Translations under genes and position numbers: made by a program | Source of the DNA: CAYRWR01 sp964537555 | Lineage (GTDB): Bacteria; Spirochaetota; Brevinematia; Brevinematales; CAYRWR01 | Direction: 5' to 3' | DNA length: 51,712 nt | NCBI GenBank assembly: GCA_964537555.1 | Contig: CAZIAD010000024.1 | Location: forward strand, 1 to 51,712 | Notes under the pieces: generated by a model | What the model was told of the DNA's origin: nothing | Databases searched by the model: none | Seen by the model: the letters and a program-made list of their open reading frames with translations, nothing else | Part shown: positions 40,055 to 49,116 of the stretch, piece by piece | Position numbering within the stretch: position 1 is the first letter of the stretch | Layout of the letters: every line of letters begins with the position of its first letter

Positions 40055-40936
40055 TTAAGCCTTCTTCACTTCTATCTTACTCATAAAGAATGACAGTGCA
40101 AATCCTGCTCCTGCACTCAGTACGGATATCAGGATGGCTAGAGCGGAGGCATCAAAACCGGGTAATACTTCCTTTATGATCTGTACAAAACTGCCCAGGA
40201 TCAATCCCAGGATAAAGTAGAATGTAAGCGCCGGAATTTTTTTAAGTGCCACATCAATAAGCCGGGCAATCAGAAGGATACCTATGACAGATCCCACACC
40301 CAGGAAAAATAAAGGCACAATCATAAACTGATCGATAAAGTAAGAGATGTTGGCATATTCACCCATAGTGACCATCAGGGCTGAACCGGAAAACCCGGGA
40401 ATGATCATAGAACCTGCTGCCAGGATGCCGCAGAACGCGATCCAGAGAGCATATTTCCAGTCAATGGGTGTCACCTGAATAAAACCTGCGATAGTATGGG
40501 TCACAGTGAACTGCCGGGTAGCCTCCCCTTTATCCCCACTAATAAGGATAAGTCCGATTACCAGAGCCGCTCCCAGTACCAGACTGAGGCCCCGGGGAAG
40601 GCTGAACTTCATATCATGATGGGCTTTTAAGATAAGGGGAATAGAACCGGCGATCAGCCCGAAAAAGAATAAATAAGTAGCCTGATGATGATTCTCCAGC
40701 AGATAACGGAGAAGCTGGTTAAACAGGACTATACCTATCCCGGCAGCTACGACTATGGTCAGCAGAAAAACAAAATACTGTTTGCGTTTTTCTTTATTTT
40801 TAAAGAAGGAACCTATGGATTCCATGAGTTCTTCATAGATCCCTGTTATAAAAGCAATAGTGCCACCGGAAACCCCGGGGATGATAGTGGCAATCCCTAT
40901 GGCTACCCCTTTTAACGCATTTAATACTAACTTCAT
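40055..40936 (-). CDS. DUF368 (PopT-type) undecaprenyl-phosphate transporter
   Basis: A 293-residue membrane protein with about eight helices. It has the DUF368 hallmark at the N-terminus: KGVAIGIATIIPGVSGGTIA, and a second inverted-repeat IPGFSGSALMV motif. Family members return undecaprenyl phosphate to the cytoplasmic face of the membrane, for reuse in cell-wall and surface-glycan assembly. It is immediately upstream of the SpoIIM-family gene, and both may serve envelope lipid recycling. The ribosome binding site is AAGGATTATAAA. Confidence 0.88.
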   Translation of the reverse strand: MKLVLNALKGVAIGIATIIPGVSGGTIAFITGIYEELMESIGSFFKNKEKRKQYFVFLLTIVVAAGIGIVLFNQLLRYLLENHHQATYLFFFGLIAGSIPLILKAHHDMKFSLPRGLSLVLGAALVIGLILISGDKGEATRQFTVTHTIAGFIQVTPIDWKYALWIAFCGILAAGSMIIPGFSGSALMVTMGEYANISYFIDQFMIVPLFFLGVGSVIGILLIARLIDVALKKIPALTFYFILGLILGSFVQIIKEVLPGFDASALAILISVLSAGAGFALSFFMSKIEVKKA

Positions 40937-41000
40937 TTTATAATCCTTAATTTAATGTCATCTATTTTAATGCCTCATAAATAAAAAAACAATAATACTC

Positions 41001-41990
41001 TTAGTCTTCTGTCTCATCCTTCCATTGGTCCAAAATTTTGATCAGATCACTTTTATTATGGCAAAGTGCGATAGCCTGCCGTACTGCTTTGGAACCGTCA
41101 TAGTGACGTACATACTGGATCAGGGCATTCCGGATGGGAATAATACGGTCCTGGCCCTGGATTCCGGTAAAGAGGTCCGCCAGTTCCAGCATATACTTCT
41201 TGACCTGCTCCCGGGTATAATGCCGGGGGTATTCACCCGTAGTGAAGTACTGCCTTATCTGATCAAATATAAAAGGCTTTCCTACCCCGGCCCGGCCTAT
41301 CATAATGCCATCCGCACCAGTGATGTCCAGGATTTTGCGGGCATCTTCGGGGCTGTTGATATCACCATTAGCTATGAACAGGGTATCGCTCATCTCCCGG
41401 GCCTGCCTGATGATTTCCCAGTCCGCTTTACCGGAATAGCCCTGTTTGGCAGTGCGTCCATGCATGATGATCATATCCGGATGGGCGGCATTGAGGGGTG
41501 GCATGATGTCCTCTATACTGACTTCATCAAAACCGGTCCTGACCTTGGCTGTAACCAGTACCCCCGCATTTTTTACAGCACGCACAATATCAGCCATCAC
41601 TGCCGGCTGGGTCAGATGAAAACTGCCTGAACCACTTCGGATCACTTTCCGCACCGGACAGCCGAAATTGATATCTATGATCTTTACATCCAGTCTCTCT
41701 CTAAGGATAGAGGCTGCCTTATAGTACCTTTCCGGGTCTGACAGTCCGAATATCTGCACCCCGGTGACTTCCGGTTCCAGGTCGATATAGGTCCAGGTCT
41801 TTTTATCCCCCCGGATCAGTCCCTCCACAGATACCATTTCTGTGACAGCGTAGCCCGCACCCAGTCGACGTGCCATAATACGCAAGGCCTTGTGGGAATA
41901 ACCGGCCAGAGGAGCTAAAAAAATATTGTTTGCTAAAGTGATTTCCCCTATTTTAACGGGGTGAAGATATTTTTCGGGCATAGACTTCAA
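41001..41990 (-). CDS. dusB: tRNA-dihydrouridine synthase (DusB-like)
   Basis: A 329-residue flavoprotein that reduces uridines in the tRNA D-loop. The TIM barrel begins NNIFLAPLAGYSHKALR. The catalytic cysteine is in INFGCPVRKVIRSGSGS, and the C-terminal FMN-binding loop is DGIMIGRAGVGKP. The start is TTG at 41990 with GGAG six bases upstream; it overlaps the upstream gene by 38 bases. The subgroup assignment to DusB is moderately sure. Confidence 0.9.
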   Translation of the reverse strand: MKSMPEKYLHPVKIGEITLANNIFLAPLAGYSHKALRIMARRLGAGYAVTEMVSVEGLIRGDKKTWTYIDLEPEVTGVQIFGLSDPERYYKAASILRERLDVKIIDINFGCPVRKVIRSGSGSFHLTQPAVMADIVRAVKNAGVLVTAKVRTGFDEVSIEDIMPPLNAAHPDMIIMHGRTAKQGYSGKADWEIIRQAREMSDTLFIANGDINSPEDARKILDITGADGIMIGRAGVGKPFIFDQIRQYFTTGEYPRHYTREQVKKYMLELADLFTGIQGQDRIIPIRNALIQYVRHYDGSKAVRQAIALCHNKSDLIKILDQWKDETED

Positions 41991-43662
41991 AAGTATCTCC
42001 TAAGCCAAATGTTTTCTGAATATTTCTGATAAAAGGCCGATCAGGCCAGCCTATACGGTCTGGATGCAGGCCAAAATATTCCACGCGTTCAATGTGGAAT
42101 CCGGCTGAATTCAGGGCATTTCTTAGGCCTGGCAGTGAAGGTTCAAATTCATGCTCAGCGGGACGAAGCTCCCTGTACAGGCTTTTATTCCATCGGGCCA
42201 GGGCTCCTCTGGCGTGGGGGAGCCCCAGTGCCAGGATACCGTTCTTATTAAGCCGGATATTAGCATCTTTCAGCCATTGCCGGGGTTCAGATATATGCTC
42301 CAGGGTAAACCAGGCACTGATCACATCCCAGCTATCTCCGGCGGGTGGCCATTGTGGATCGGTATGGATATGAAATAACTCCTGGGATCGTTGACGGGCA
42401 TATTCCGAGATCTCTACACCCTGTACCATATAGCCCAGAGTACGGGCTTCATCACAGAATACCCCATATGCAGAACCAAAGTCCAGGAGCCTGTCATTGC
42501 CCCGATGGGGATGATAGTCGGATATTATAGCCAGGCGTCGCCGGGAAAAGGCCCTGATCTGTTTTTCATCATCAAAGTAATCTCTTCCATACACCGACTT
42601 GTAATGCCCCTGAAAATAATCAGCCTGGTACTCCTGTCTATCCCCTGCATAGCTATAGAGATAATTGCTTCCGCAATCCAAGCATTCAAACAAAGTGGAA
42701 TGTTCATTCCTCCACATGCTGTGTCTTTTCTGACTGGAGCAGAGAGGGCAATGCGGTGCTCCTTTAGCCTGGATTCTGGTGATCAGCTGATTCCACCATT
42801 TTTTATAATCGGGCAGTACCTGGATAGTGTTTACTTCAGGTTCTTTATTCAGAAGAGATCTTAGGGCTCCCGGTTGAAAGTAGGCCAGTAATCCCCCGTT
42901 TATAGCATAGTTACAATGCCGGGCTATGGTATCATGGTACAATGTAGGACTGAACAGGATACATTTTTTTTGCAGAGACAGTGCTTCAATCAAAGTCAGC
43001 CCCACAGATGTGATCACCACATCAGAATGCTCTATGTAGGGTAAAAGTGATTTTGGATTTTGAATCAGGCTTAGCCCCTCCATGCTATCAGCCCAGCTAT
43101 ACTCACTGAGAGGGCCTTGTATCAGGCATACATTCAGCCCCATTTTCACCAGATCCTGTACTATGAGGCGGGCCCCCTGAGCAGGATCACTACCCCCCAG
43201 TGATACCAGCACATCAAAATGAGCAATTTTACGAGGCCTTTTCAGACTGGAAGTATCTATATACTGATAGGCCAGAGTATCAAAATTTGCATGTTTGGGC
43301 CCATGATGAAACAATGGATTGATCAGGACTTCTATCTCTGCAGCTGGCAGGCCGTATCCATCCAGGGCGATCTGAGGTATTGAATGTGTGTGGCAAAATT
43401 CACTCCATTTCTGGGATAGATGACGTCGGTCCTGAATCAGTAGTTCCACAGCAGAAGATTCCACCAGCTTCTCCGGATTATCTCTGGAAGTGATAAACTG
43501 ATGCTCCTGTTTAAGCAGTAAAGGCTCCAGAGAAGAAATACTATCCCCACCAGTCTCAATCAGGATCAAAGTATCCTGCTTTAAAAGAGATGCCAGTTGA
43601 AGAGAACGTTTCAGATGGCCTATACCATGTTCCTTGCCTGCCTCTACTACAAATACTATCAT
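41953..43662 (-). CDS. PseG-like hydrolase fused to a methyltransferase
   Basis: A 569-residue fusion. The N-terminal 290 or so residues have the GT-B fold of PseG, the nucleotide-sugar hydrolase of pseudaminic acid synthesis: EAGKEHGIGHLKRSLQLA at the start, LVSLGGSDPAQGARLI and SVGLTLIEALSLQKK. Then comes a zinc ribbon (CPLC ... CLDCG, about 306-335). A class I SAM methyltransferase with LLDFGSAYGVFCDEA and WFTLEHISEP covers about 360-569. The join suggests sequential action on one surface sugar or flagellar glycan. No other pse gene is in the window. Overlaps tsaD by four bases and dusB by 38. Confidence 0.82.
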   Translation of the reverse strand: MIVFVVEAGKEHGIGHLKRSLQLASLLKQDTLILIETGGDSISSLEPLLLKQEHQFITSRDNPEKLVESSAVELLIQDRRHLSQKWSEFCHTHSIPQIALDGYGLPAAEIEVLINPLFHHGPKHANFDTLAYQYIDTSSLKRPRKIAHFDVLVSLGGSDPAQGARLIVQDLVKMGLNVCLIQGPLSEYSWADSMEGLSLIQNPKSLLPYIEHSDVVITSVGLTLIEALSLQKKCILFSPTLYHDTIARHCNYAINGGLLAYFQPGALRSLLNKEPEVNTIQVLPDYKKWWNQLITRIQAKGAPHCPLCSSQKRHSMWRNEHSTLFECLDCGSNYLYSYAGDRQEYQADYFQGHYKSVYGRDYFDDEKQIRAFSRRRLAIISDYHPHRGNDRLLDFGSAYGVFCDEARTLGYMVQGVEISEYARQRSQELFHIHTDPQWPPAGDSWDVISAWFTLEHISEPRQWLKDANIRLNKNGILALGLPHARGALARWNKSLYRELRPAEHEFEPSLPGLRNALNSAGFHIERVEYFGLHPDRIGWPDRPFIRNIQKTFGLGDTFEVYARKISSPR

Positions 43663-44681
43663 TGCTGTGCTACCACCCTTTTCCCTTTTTGGATATAAGG
43701 CAGCCGGGAGTAGGCGTCGGTGCGCAGATCTCCAGTGTGCCCCTGTCTATAATCCTGATATGCCCGTCCTGCCACCATAGCACCATTGTCCCCGCAAAAC
43801 GCCGGGGGCGCAGTATATACAGAGTAGCCTTTTTCAGTCAGCTCTTCAAATCGCTGTCTCAACACAGAATTAGCGGCTACCCCCCCTGATACAGTCAGGG
43901 TCTTTATGTTTTTATCCTTGAGGGCATTGAAAGTCTTACGAAACAGCATCTCAATAGCAGACCTCTGAAAGGAAGCAGCGATGTGAGGTATATTCTCCGG
44001 GGTGACTTCCATATCTCTCACTCTATAGGCCACAGCAGTCTTGAGTCCGCTATAGCTGAAGTTATACCTGTCCTTAGGAGTATCAGGCAGGCCCCGGGGC
44101 AGATCCATAAAGCTGTCATCCCCCTCCCGGGCTATTTTATCGATGGCAGGCCCTCCGGGATATCCCAGGCCCAGGAGCTTGGCTACCTTGTCAAAGGCCT
44201 CCCCCACAGCATCATCTATGGTAGACCCCATTAACTCCACCTCATCATGGCTTTTTACTTCAAAAAGCAGGCAATGCCCTCCCGAAACCACTAGGGATAT
44301 ATAGGGAAAGGGTATATCATGAAACAGATGGGGGGTATACATATGGGCCTGTATATGATTGACGGGGATGAGCAGCTTTTCCCGGGAATAAGCCAGAGAT
44401 TTGGCGGTAGACAGACCCACCAGCAGGGCTCCGATCAGGCCCGGCCCCTGTGTGACGGCAATGGCATCTACATCATCCCATGTATAACCTGTCATAGCAT
44501 GCTCGATCACTTCCAGTATCTTTAAGAGATGGTTACGGGAGGCAATCTCAGGTACCACCCCGGAATAGGGTGCATGGATATCCACCTGGGAGTAGACATA
44601 GTGGTTCAGGATAGTCTTCCCATCCTGCACCAGGGCTGCGGCCGTCTCGTCGCAGGAGCTCTCTATACCCAGAATGTTCAA
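43659..44681 (-). CDS. tsaD: tRNA threonylcarbamoyladenosine synthase subunit TsaD
   Basis: A 340-residue ASKHA-fold protein. GIESSCDETAAALV is at the N-terminus, and the iron-binding His109 and His113 are in VNHIQAHMY. VSGGVAANSVLRQR and the CGDNGAM stretch follow. It works with TsaB and TsaE to make t6A37 in ANN-reading tRNAs; neither partner is near. It overlaps its neighbours on both sides by four bases, within the operon starting at purL. Confidence 0.95.
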   Translation of the reverse strand: MNILGIESSCDETAAALVQDGKTILNHYVYSQVDIHAPYSGVVPEIASRNHLLKILEVIEHAMTGYTWDDVDAIAVTQGPGLIGALLVGLSTAKSLAYSREKLLIPVNHIQAHMYTPHLFHDIPFPYISLVVSGGHCLLFEVKSHDEVELMGSTIDDAVGEAFDKVAKLLGLGYPGGPAIDKIAREGDDSFMDLPRGLPDTPKDRYNFSYSGLKTAVAYRVRDMEVTPENIPHIAASFQRSAIEMLFRKTFNALKDKNIKTLTVSGGVAANSVLRQRFEELTEKGYSVYTAPPAFCGDNGAMVAGRAYQDYRQGHTGDLRTDAYSRLPYIQKGKRVVAQQ

Positions 44682-45142
44682 GACTTATCCTCCTGCTCTG
44701 ATTGCAGCAGCTCTTTTTCCATGGAATAGAGCTGATACCGTATATCCTCCCAGCCCAGTTTTTGGCTGTCGCTGTGCTCAAAGGCCTCCAGCTTGGCGAA
44801 TTCTTCGACTACCCGCATGGATTCCTGTATACGTTTGCAATTGGCCTTTATGATATCTTTGATCTCACTGCGGGTCTGGGAGCCGTATTTCAGTACACCC
44901 CTTCCAACATCGCCAAGTGAGTCTCTGTGCGATATCAGGATCTCCTGGTCAAAGGCCTGCCGCAGCTCATGACGCATTTTCTTGAGCTGTTCACTTCGCT
45001 CTTTATTATCCAGTATAAAGCGGTAAATATCCTCTATGACCCGTATGCCTTCACAGGCCCGGTTTATATTGGCATCGATCAGTCTTATCTGTTTCAGTTC
45101 CAGAGTGGAAAGGGGATGAGTTTTATCGGGCAGCGAGGACAT
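44678..45142 (-). CDS. Stand-alone ThiD2 domain protein
   Basis: A 154-residue helical protein matching the ThiD2 domain that usually precedes ThiE: RLIDANINRACEGIRVIEDIYRF near 20-42, KKMRHELRQAF, SLGDVGRGVLKY and IKANCKRIQESMRVVEEFAK. The domain is a kinase for hydroxymethylpyrimidine phosphate in thiamine synthesis. Here no ThiE is attached. It overlaps hisG by 20 bases and tsaD by four. The ribosome binding site is weak, so translation is probably coupled. Confidence 0.8.
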   Translation of the reverse strand: MSSLPDKTHPLSTLELKQIRLIDANINRACEGIRVIEDIYRFILDNKERSEQLKKMRHELRQAFDQEILISHRDSLGDVGRGVLKYGSQTRSEIKDIIKANCKRIQESMRVVEEFAKLEAFEHSDSQKLGWEDIRYQLYSMEKELLQSEQEDKS

Positions 45143-45755
45143 CTTCTATCTTAGTGACCATGTCCTTTATGGTCCTGAGCTGATGATAGTAGGAGGAACG
45201 GTTACATACCAGGCGGGCGGTAGACTCGAATATCTCCTCTATGACCTTGAGGCCGTTTTCCTTAAGAGTGCCTCCGGTAGACACTATATCCACTATGCAG
45301 TCCGCCATATCTATCACAGCGGCCAGTTCTACCGAGCCGTAGAGCTTGATGATCTCAGACTGTATGGATATGTTGGAAAAAAATCTTTTGGCAATATTGG
45401 CATACTTGGAGCCTACCTTGAGGAAAGAAGGGGCAAACAGTTTATCCCGGGTCATGCTGTTCTTGGCTGCCACTACCATCTTGCAGTAGCCGAATCCCAG
45501 ATCAGCCAGCTCCAGTACATCAGTGCGGTGCTCGATGAGGACATCCTTGCCCACTACTCCCATATCGGCTGCTCCTGACTCCACATAGGTAGCCACATCC
45601 TGGGCTCGTACCATCAGTACGGAGATCTGGTCATTGAGCTTAAATATCAGCTTACGTGAGTCTTTGGGGATAAAGTCCTGGATGATACCGGCTTTCTTCA
45701 TCAGTTCCTGGGTATCGTCCCCCAGCCTTCCCTTGGGTAATGCTATAGTCAACAT
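45123..45755 (-). CDS. hisG: ATP phosphoribosyltransferase, short form
   Basis: First enzyme of histidine synthesis: ATP and PRPP give phosphoribosyl-ATP. At 210 residues it is the short form, which needs the regulatory HisZ subunit; none is in the window. Motifs include LPKGRLGDDTQELM, GAADMGVVGKDVL and the PRPP loop DIVSTGGTLKENGL. AAGGAATCAAGA precedes the ATG. It stands alone among unrelated genes, 14 bases after the thioesterase gene. Confidence 0.93.
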   Translation of the reverse strand: MLTIALPKGRLGDDTQELMKKAGIIQDFIPKDSRKLIFKLNDQISVLMVRAQDVATYVESGAADMGVVGKDVLIEHRTDVLELADLGFGYCKMVVAAKNSMTRDKLFAPSFLKVGSKYANIAKRFFSNISIQSEIIKLYGSVELAAVIDMADCIVDIVSTGGTLKENGLKVIEEIFESTARLVCNRSSYYHQLRTIKDMVTKIEDVLAAR

Positions 45756-45769
45756 TCTTGATTCCTTAT

Positions 45770-46147
45770 TTACTGATTTATAGGGCTGGGCTTTCCCTGA
45801 TCATCTACCGCCACCATGGTCATACAGGAGGTAGCCACATCAAAGCGGCGTCCGGTCTTGAGGTCTTCACCCTGGATGCTGATCTCCAGGTCCATAGAGC
45901 TACGCCCTACCCGGGTGATCTGCCCGCTCATCAGGACTATGTCCCCTACTTTGACCGGGGCCAAAAAGTCCATTTCCCGTACCTTGGCGGTGACTACATT
46001 CATGCGGCAGTAGCGTGACGCCAGGGTATAGGCCAGGTTATCCACGGCCTGCATAATCACACCCCCATGGACATTGCCATAGTGATTGGCCTCCCGGGGC
46101 ATGACCACAAAGCTGGAGCTGAATGACTCCGGCTTATCAGTCTTCAT
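45770..46147 (-). CDS. Hotdog-fold acyl-CoA thioesterase
   Basis: A 125-residue single hotdog domain. MPREANHYGNVHGGVIMQAVD has the conserved Asn and HGG of YciA-type thioesterases, and MDFLAPVKVGDIV follows. It cleaves acyl-CoA of unknown chain length. Its start overlaps purL by 11 bases; the ribosome binding site is poor, suggesting coupling. Confidence 0.88.
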   Translation of the reverse strand: MKTDKPESFSSSFVVMPREANHYGNVHGGVIMQAVDNLAYTLASRYCRMNVVTAKVREMDFLAPVKVGDIVLMSGQITRVGRSSMDLEISIQGEDLKTGRRFDVATSCMTMVAVDDQGKPSPINQ

Positions 46148-48350
46148 CCGCTATATACCGTGTGTTATAGGCCTCAGTAGCCTGGGCTGTAGTCATATTT
46201 ATAGTATTTACCCCTTTGATTTTCAGAGACAGATTGCCGTCCCCGGTGACATTTCCGATCACCTTGAGGGGTATGCCAAATGACTCTGCCATATCTTCGA
46301 TCTCTTCGGCCTTCGCGGGAGAATAGGATATTATAATACGGGACTGTGATTCCCCAAAGAGCAGCACTTCCGGTTTCAGAGCCTCATCCAGCTTTATATC
46401 AAATCCCAGGTTTACTGAATTAACCGCACATTCAGCCAGGGCTACGGCCAGTCCGCCATCGCTCACATCCTGAGCTGACTGCAGGGCACCGGCATGTATC
46501 AGTGAACGCACCAGCTTCTGCAGGTTCGCTTCAAATACGATGTCCAGGTCAGGACAGGGCCCGGCTACCTTTCCAGTGAGATGGGACAGGAGTAGAGAAC
46601 CTCCGAACTCATCACGATTGATACCTAAAAGAGCGATCTTATCGCCTTCTTTCTTGAACTCGGCGTATACAGTCTTTTTATAGTTTTCGATTACCCCCAC
46701 TACCCCAATGGTGATAGTAGGCAGGATAGCTTCTCCGTCAGTCTCATTATAGAGAGAGGCATTTCCCCCGGTAACAGGCACTTCCAGCACCTTGCAGGCC
46801 TCGCCCATTCCTTCCATAGCCTTGGCCAGCTGGTAGTAGGGGCCGGGCTTTTCAGGGTTACCGAAGTTCAGACAGTTGGTGATGCCGTAGGGTTCCGCGC
46901 CCATACAGGACACATTACGGCAGGCCTCGACCACTGCCTGCATACCCCCTGTATAGGGGTCCAGGTAAGTGTAACGTCCATTTCCGTCAGTAGTGACGGC
47001 CAGCCCCTTGCGGGTGCCTTTAATACGCAGCATGGATCCGCCTGCCTTGACCGGTTCGGCCAGGAGATTGGTCTGCACATGATGGTCGTAGCGCTCATAG
47101 ACCCAGCGCTTGGAGGCTATATTGACATGGGACAGCAGGTCTATGAGGGTCCCGTTCATATCTTTGTCAAGGCTGTACTCAGGCATAACAGTCACCTGGT
47201 CCAGATAAGCCGGACGGATGACATCCCGGATATAGAGAGGTACATCGTCTACCAGGGCCTTGATTGGTATATCGGCCAGTACGGCGCCGTTTTCCTTTAC
47301 TACTACCCGGGGTTCCTCTATGGGATCAGTAGTCACTTTACCGAATACGGCATAGTCCAGCTCCCACTTCTTCATCACTGCGATCACTTCTTCCAGCTTG
47401 GAGGGCTTGATGACCGCTACCATGCGTTCCTGGCTCTCGGAGAGAAGGAACTCATAGGCTCTCATATTTTCTTCCCGGGCGGGGATCTTTTCTATATAGA
47501 TCTCTACAGATGACTTACCCCGGGATGCCATCTCACATACGGAGGAGGTGATACCGGCCGCACCCATATCCTGTACTCCTACCACCAGGCCCTTGTCCCT
47601 GATCTCCAGGGTAGCCTCCAGTATGAGCTTCTCAGTAAAGGCATCGCCCACCTGTACAGAGGGACGCATATCTTCACCCTCAGAGGACAGCTCAGCGGAG
47701 GCAAAGGTCGCCCCACCCAGCCCGTCTCTTCCGGTCTTGGATCCGTAGTAAAATATCAGGTTGTCTTTACCTTCAGCGATAGCTTTGATAATATCTTTCT
47801 GCTTGGCGATACCTACGGCCATTACATTGACCAGGGGATTGCCTTCGTATTTATCTTCGAACACCACTTCTCCACCGATGGTAGGTATGCCCACCCGGTT
47901 ACCGTAATCGGAGATCCCGGAGATGACCCCGTTCACCAGGTAGCGAGTCCGTTTGGAGTCCTTTTTACCGAAGCGCAGGCTGTCCAGCACCGCTACCGGC
48001 ATTGCCCCCATGGCAAAGATATCCCTCAGGATCCCCCCCACTCCCGTAGCCGCCCCTTCATAAGGCTCCACCGCGGATGGGTGATTATGACTCTCTATCT
48101 TAAAGACAATAGCCGTGTCATCAAATCCCACCGCCCCGGCATTTTCACCGGGACCCTGTATCAGGTGCTTACCGGTCTGGGGCAGCTTCTTGATAAGGGC
48201 TTTGGTATTTTTATAACCACAGTGCTCGCTCCACAGGGCTCCGAACATCCCTATCTCTTCGATAGAGGGCTCTCTGCCCAGCTCTTCGCGGATCAGTACC
48301 AGCTCACTGGGGGTGAGGCCGGATACCTGGATGGCTCTTTCTTTGTCCAT
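46137..48350 (-). CDS. purL: Phosphoribosylformylglycinamidine synthase subunit PurL
   Basis: The ATG of MDKERAIQVSG is chosen because GGAG lies five bases before it; the frame continues 19 codons upstream through the promoter. The product has 737 residues, the small PurL form that needs PurQ and PurS. ATP- and substrate-binding motifs include WSEHCGYKNTK, KIESHNHPSAVEPYEGA, GVQDMGAAGITSS and DVSDGGLAVALAECA. It is the promoter-proximal gene of a minus-strand series reaching dusB, with overlaps or short gaps throughout. Confidence 0.95.
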   Translation of the reverse strand: MDKERAIQVSGLTPSELVLIREELGREPSIEEIGMFGALWSEHCGYKNTKALIKKLPQTGKHLIQGPGENAGAVGFDDTAIVFKIESHNHPSAVEPYEGAATGVGGILRDIFAMGAMPVAVLDSLRFGKKDSKRTRYLVNGVISGISDYGNRVGIPTIGGEVVFEDKYEGNPLVNVMAVGIAKQKDIIKAIAEGKDNLIFYYGSKTGRDGLGGATFASAELSSEGEDMRPSVQVGDAFTEKLILEATLEIRDKGLVVGVQDMGAAGITSSVCEMASRGKSSVEIYIEKIPAREENMRAYEFLLSESQERMVAVIKPSKLEEVIAVMKKWELDYAVFGKVTTDPIEEPRVVVKENGAVLADIPIKALVDDVPLYIRDVIRPAYLDQVTVMPEYSLDKDMNGTLIDLLSHVNIASKRWVYERYDHHVQTNLLAEPVKAGGSMLRIKGTRKGLAVTTDGNGRYTYLDPYTGGMQAVVEACRNVSCMGAEPYGITNCLNFGNPEKPGPYYQLAKAMEGMGEACKVLEVPVTGGNASLYNETDGEAILPTITIGVVGVIENYKKTVYAEFKKEGDKIALLGINRDEFGGSLLLSHLTGKVAGPCPDLDIVFEANLQKLVRSLIHAGALQSAQDVSDGGLAVALAECAVNSVNLGFDIKLDEALKPEVLLFGESQSRIIISYSPAKAEEIEDMAESFGIPLKVIGNVTGDGNLSLKIKGVNTINMTTAQATEAYNTRYIADED

Positions 48351-48378
48351 GATATCTCCAAAATAAAAAATGGACTTT

Positions 48379-48407
48379 ATTATAGTATACATCATCCCTA
48401 AAGTCAA
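48379..48407 (-). promoter_or_regulatory. purL operon promoter
   Basis: On the minus strand: TTGACT (complement of 48402-48407), a 17-base spacer and TATAAT (complement of 48379-48384), near consensus. It lies 29 bases before the purL start. Confidence 0.85.
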
Positions 48408-48765
48408 AAGCCGGTGCTGAGTTTATAGCTTATATTGAGGGCACTTAGAGACTGATATGTCTGCCCTCTGAAGACATTTGGGCTATGCAATACAGTCCGG
48501 GGTATACGCCCCGGGGCTACGGTGTATGCAGGGGGAATCGGGCATGAGGTTGTGGTTTCCGGCTGAGGAGGGGGACGGTGTATCCCCTGTCGGCTGGAGA
48601 CCAGGTCTGGGCTGCCACGAGGGTGCCTGGCCCGGCATAGCAGGTAGCCCAGGGCTTCACGGATGCGACAGCATACGGGAGTAGCCCGGTGGTGCCATCC
48701 TGGCGGCAGGAGCCGGTGCCTGGGCCGCCACAAAATGCCTTTGCCGGTGACAGCCGGCGGGCTAC

Positions 48766-48815
48766 GGCATTTCTTTGCCCAGGGCAGCAAAGAAACGCCT
48801 GGCAAAGAAAATGCC
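48766..48815. repeat. Inverted repeat, REP-like hairpin
   Basis: GGCATTTCTTTGCC at 48766-48779 pairs with GGCAAAGAAAATGCC at 48801-48815, with one extra A. A third related arm, AGCAAAGAAA, lies in the loop. The form resembles palindromic intergenic elements. No T-run is present, so it is not a simple terminator. Confidence 0.5.
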
Positions 48816-48983
48816 CTTGGGTCGGTGGGACTTCAGTGCCTCACCCCGCGAATTGGTGGCTGATAGAATAGCAGACAATGTGCAGGGCGGGCTGAATGGC
48901 CGGAGGCTGGGCTCAGGCTAGGGTAGATCAGCCCTACTGGGGTTTATTGTGGAGTGCACATTGAGGAGGGAGACAGCCACCTT

Positions 48984-49105
48984 CGGCGGTGAAGTGGAGC
49001 CTAGTTTAGTTGAAGTTTTTGTGTCGGTTTGAGGATGAGGGCTCGGACTTAAAAGACAGTGCCTACTATTGACTATTGACTATTGACTATCGGCTATTGA
49101 CTTAT
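48984..49105. repeat. Tandem repeat, unit 1
   Basis: A 122-base unit repeated 133 bases downstream with few mismatches. It ends with five TATTGAC-type heptamers at 49067-49101. It is noncoding. Confidence 0.8.
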
Positions 49106-49116
49106 CTGGCAGACTC

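Noticed and set aside
48404..48805. 133-codon minus-strand frame next to purL
   Set aside because: The product is Pro/Arg/Gly-rich low-complexity sequence, the frame runs across a strong hairpin and into the purL promoter, and there is no ribosome binding site.
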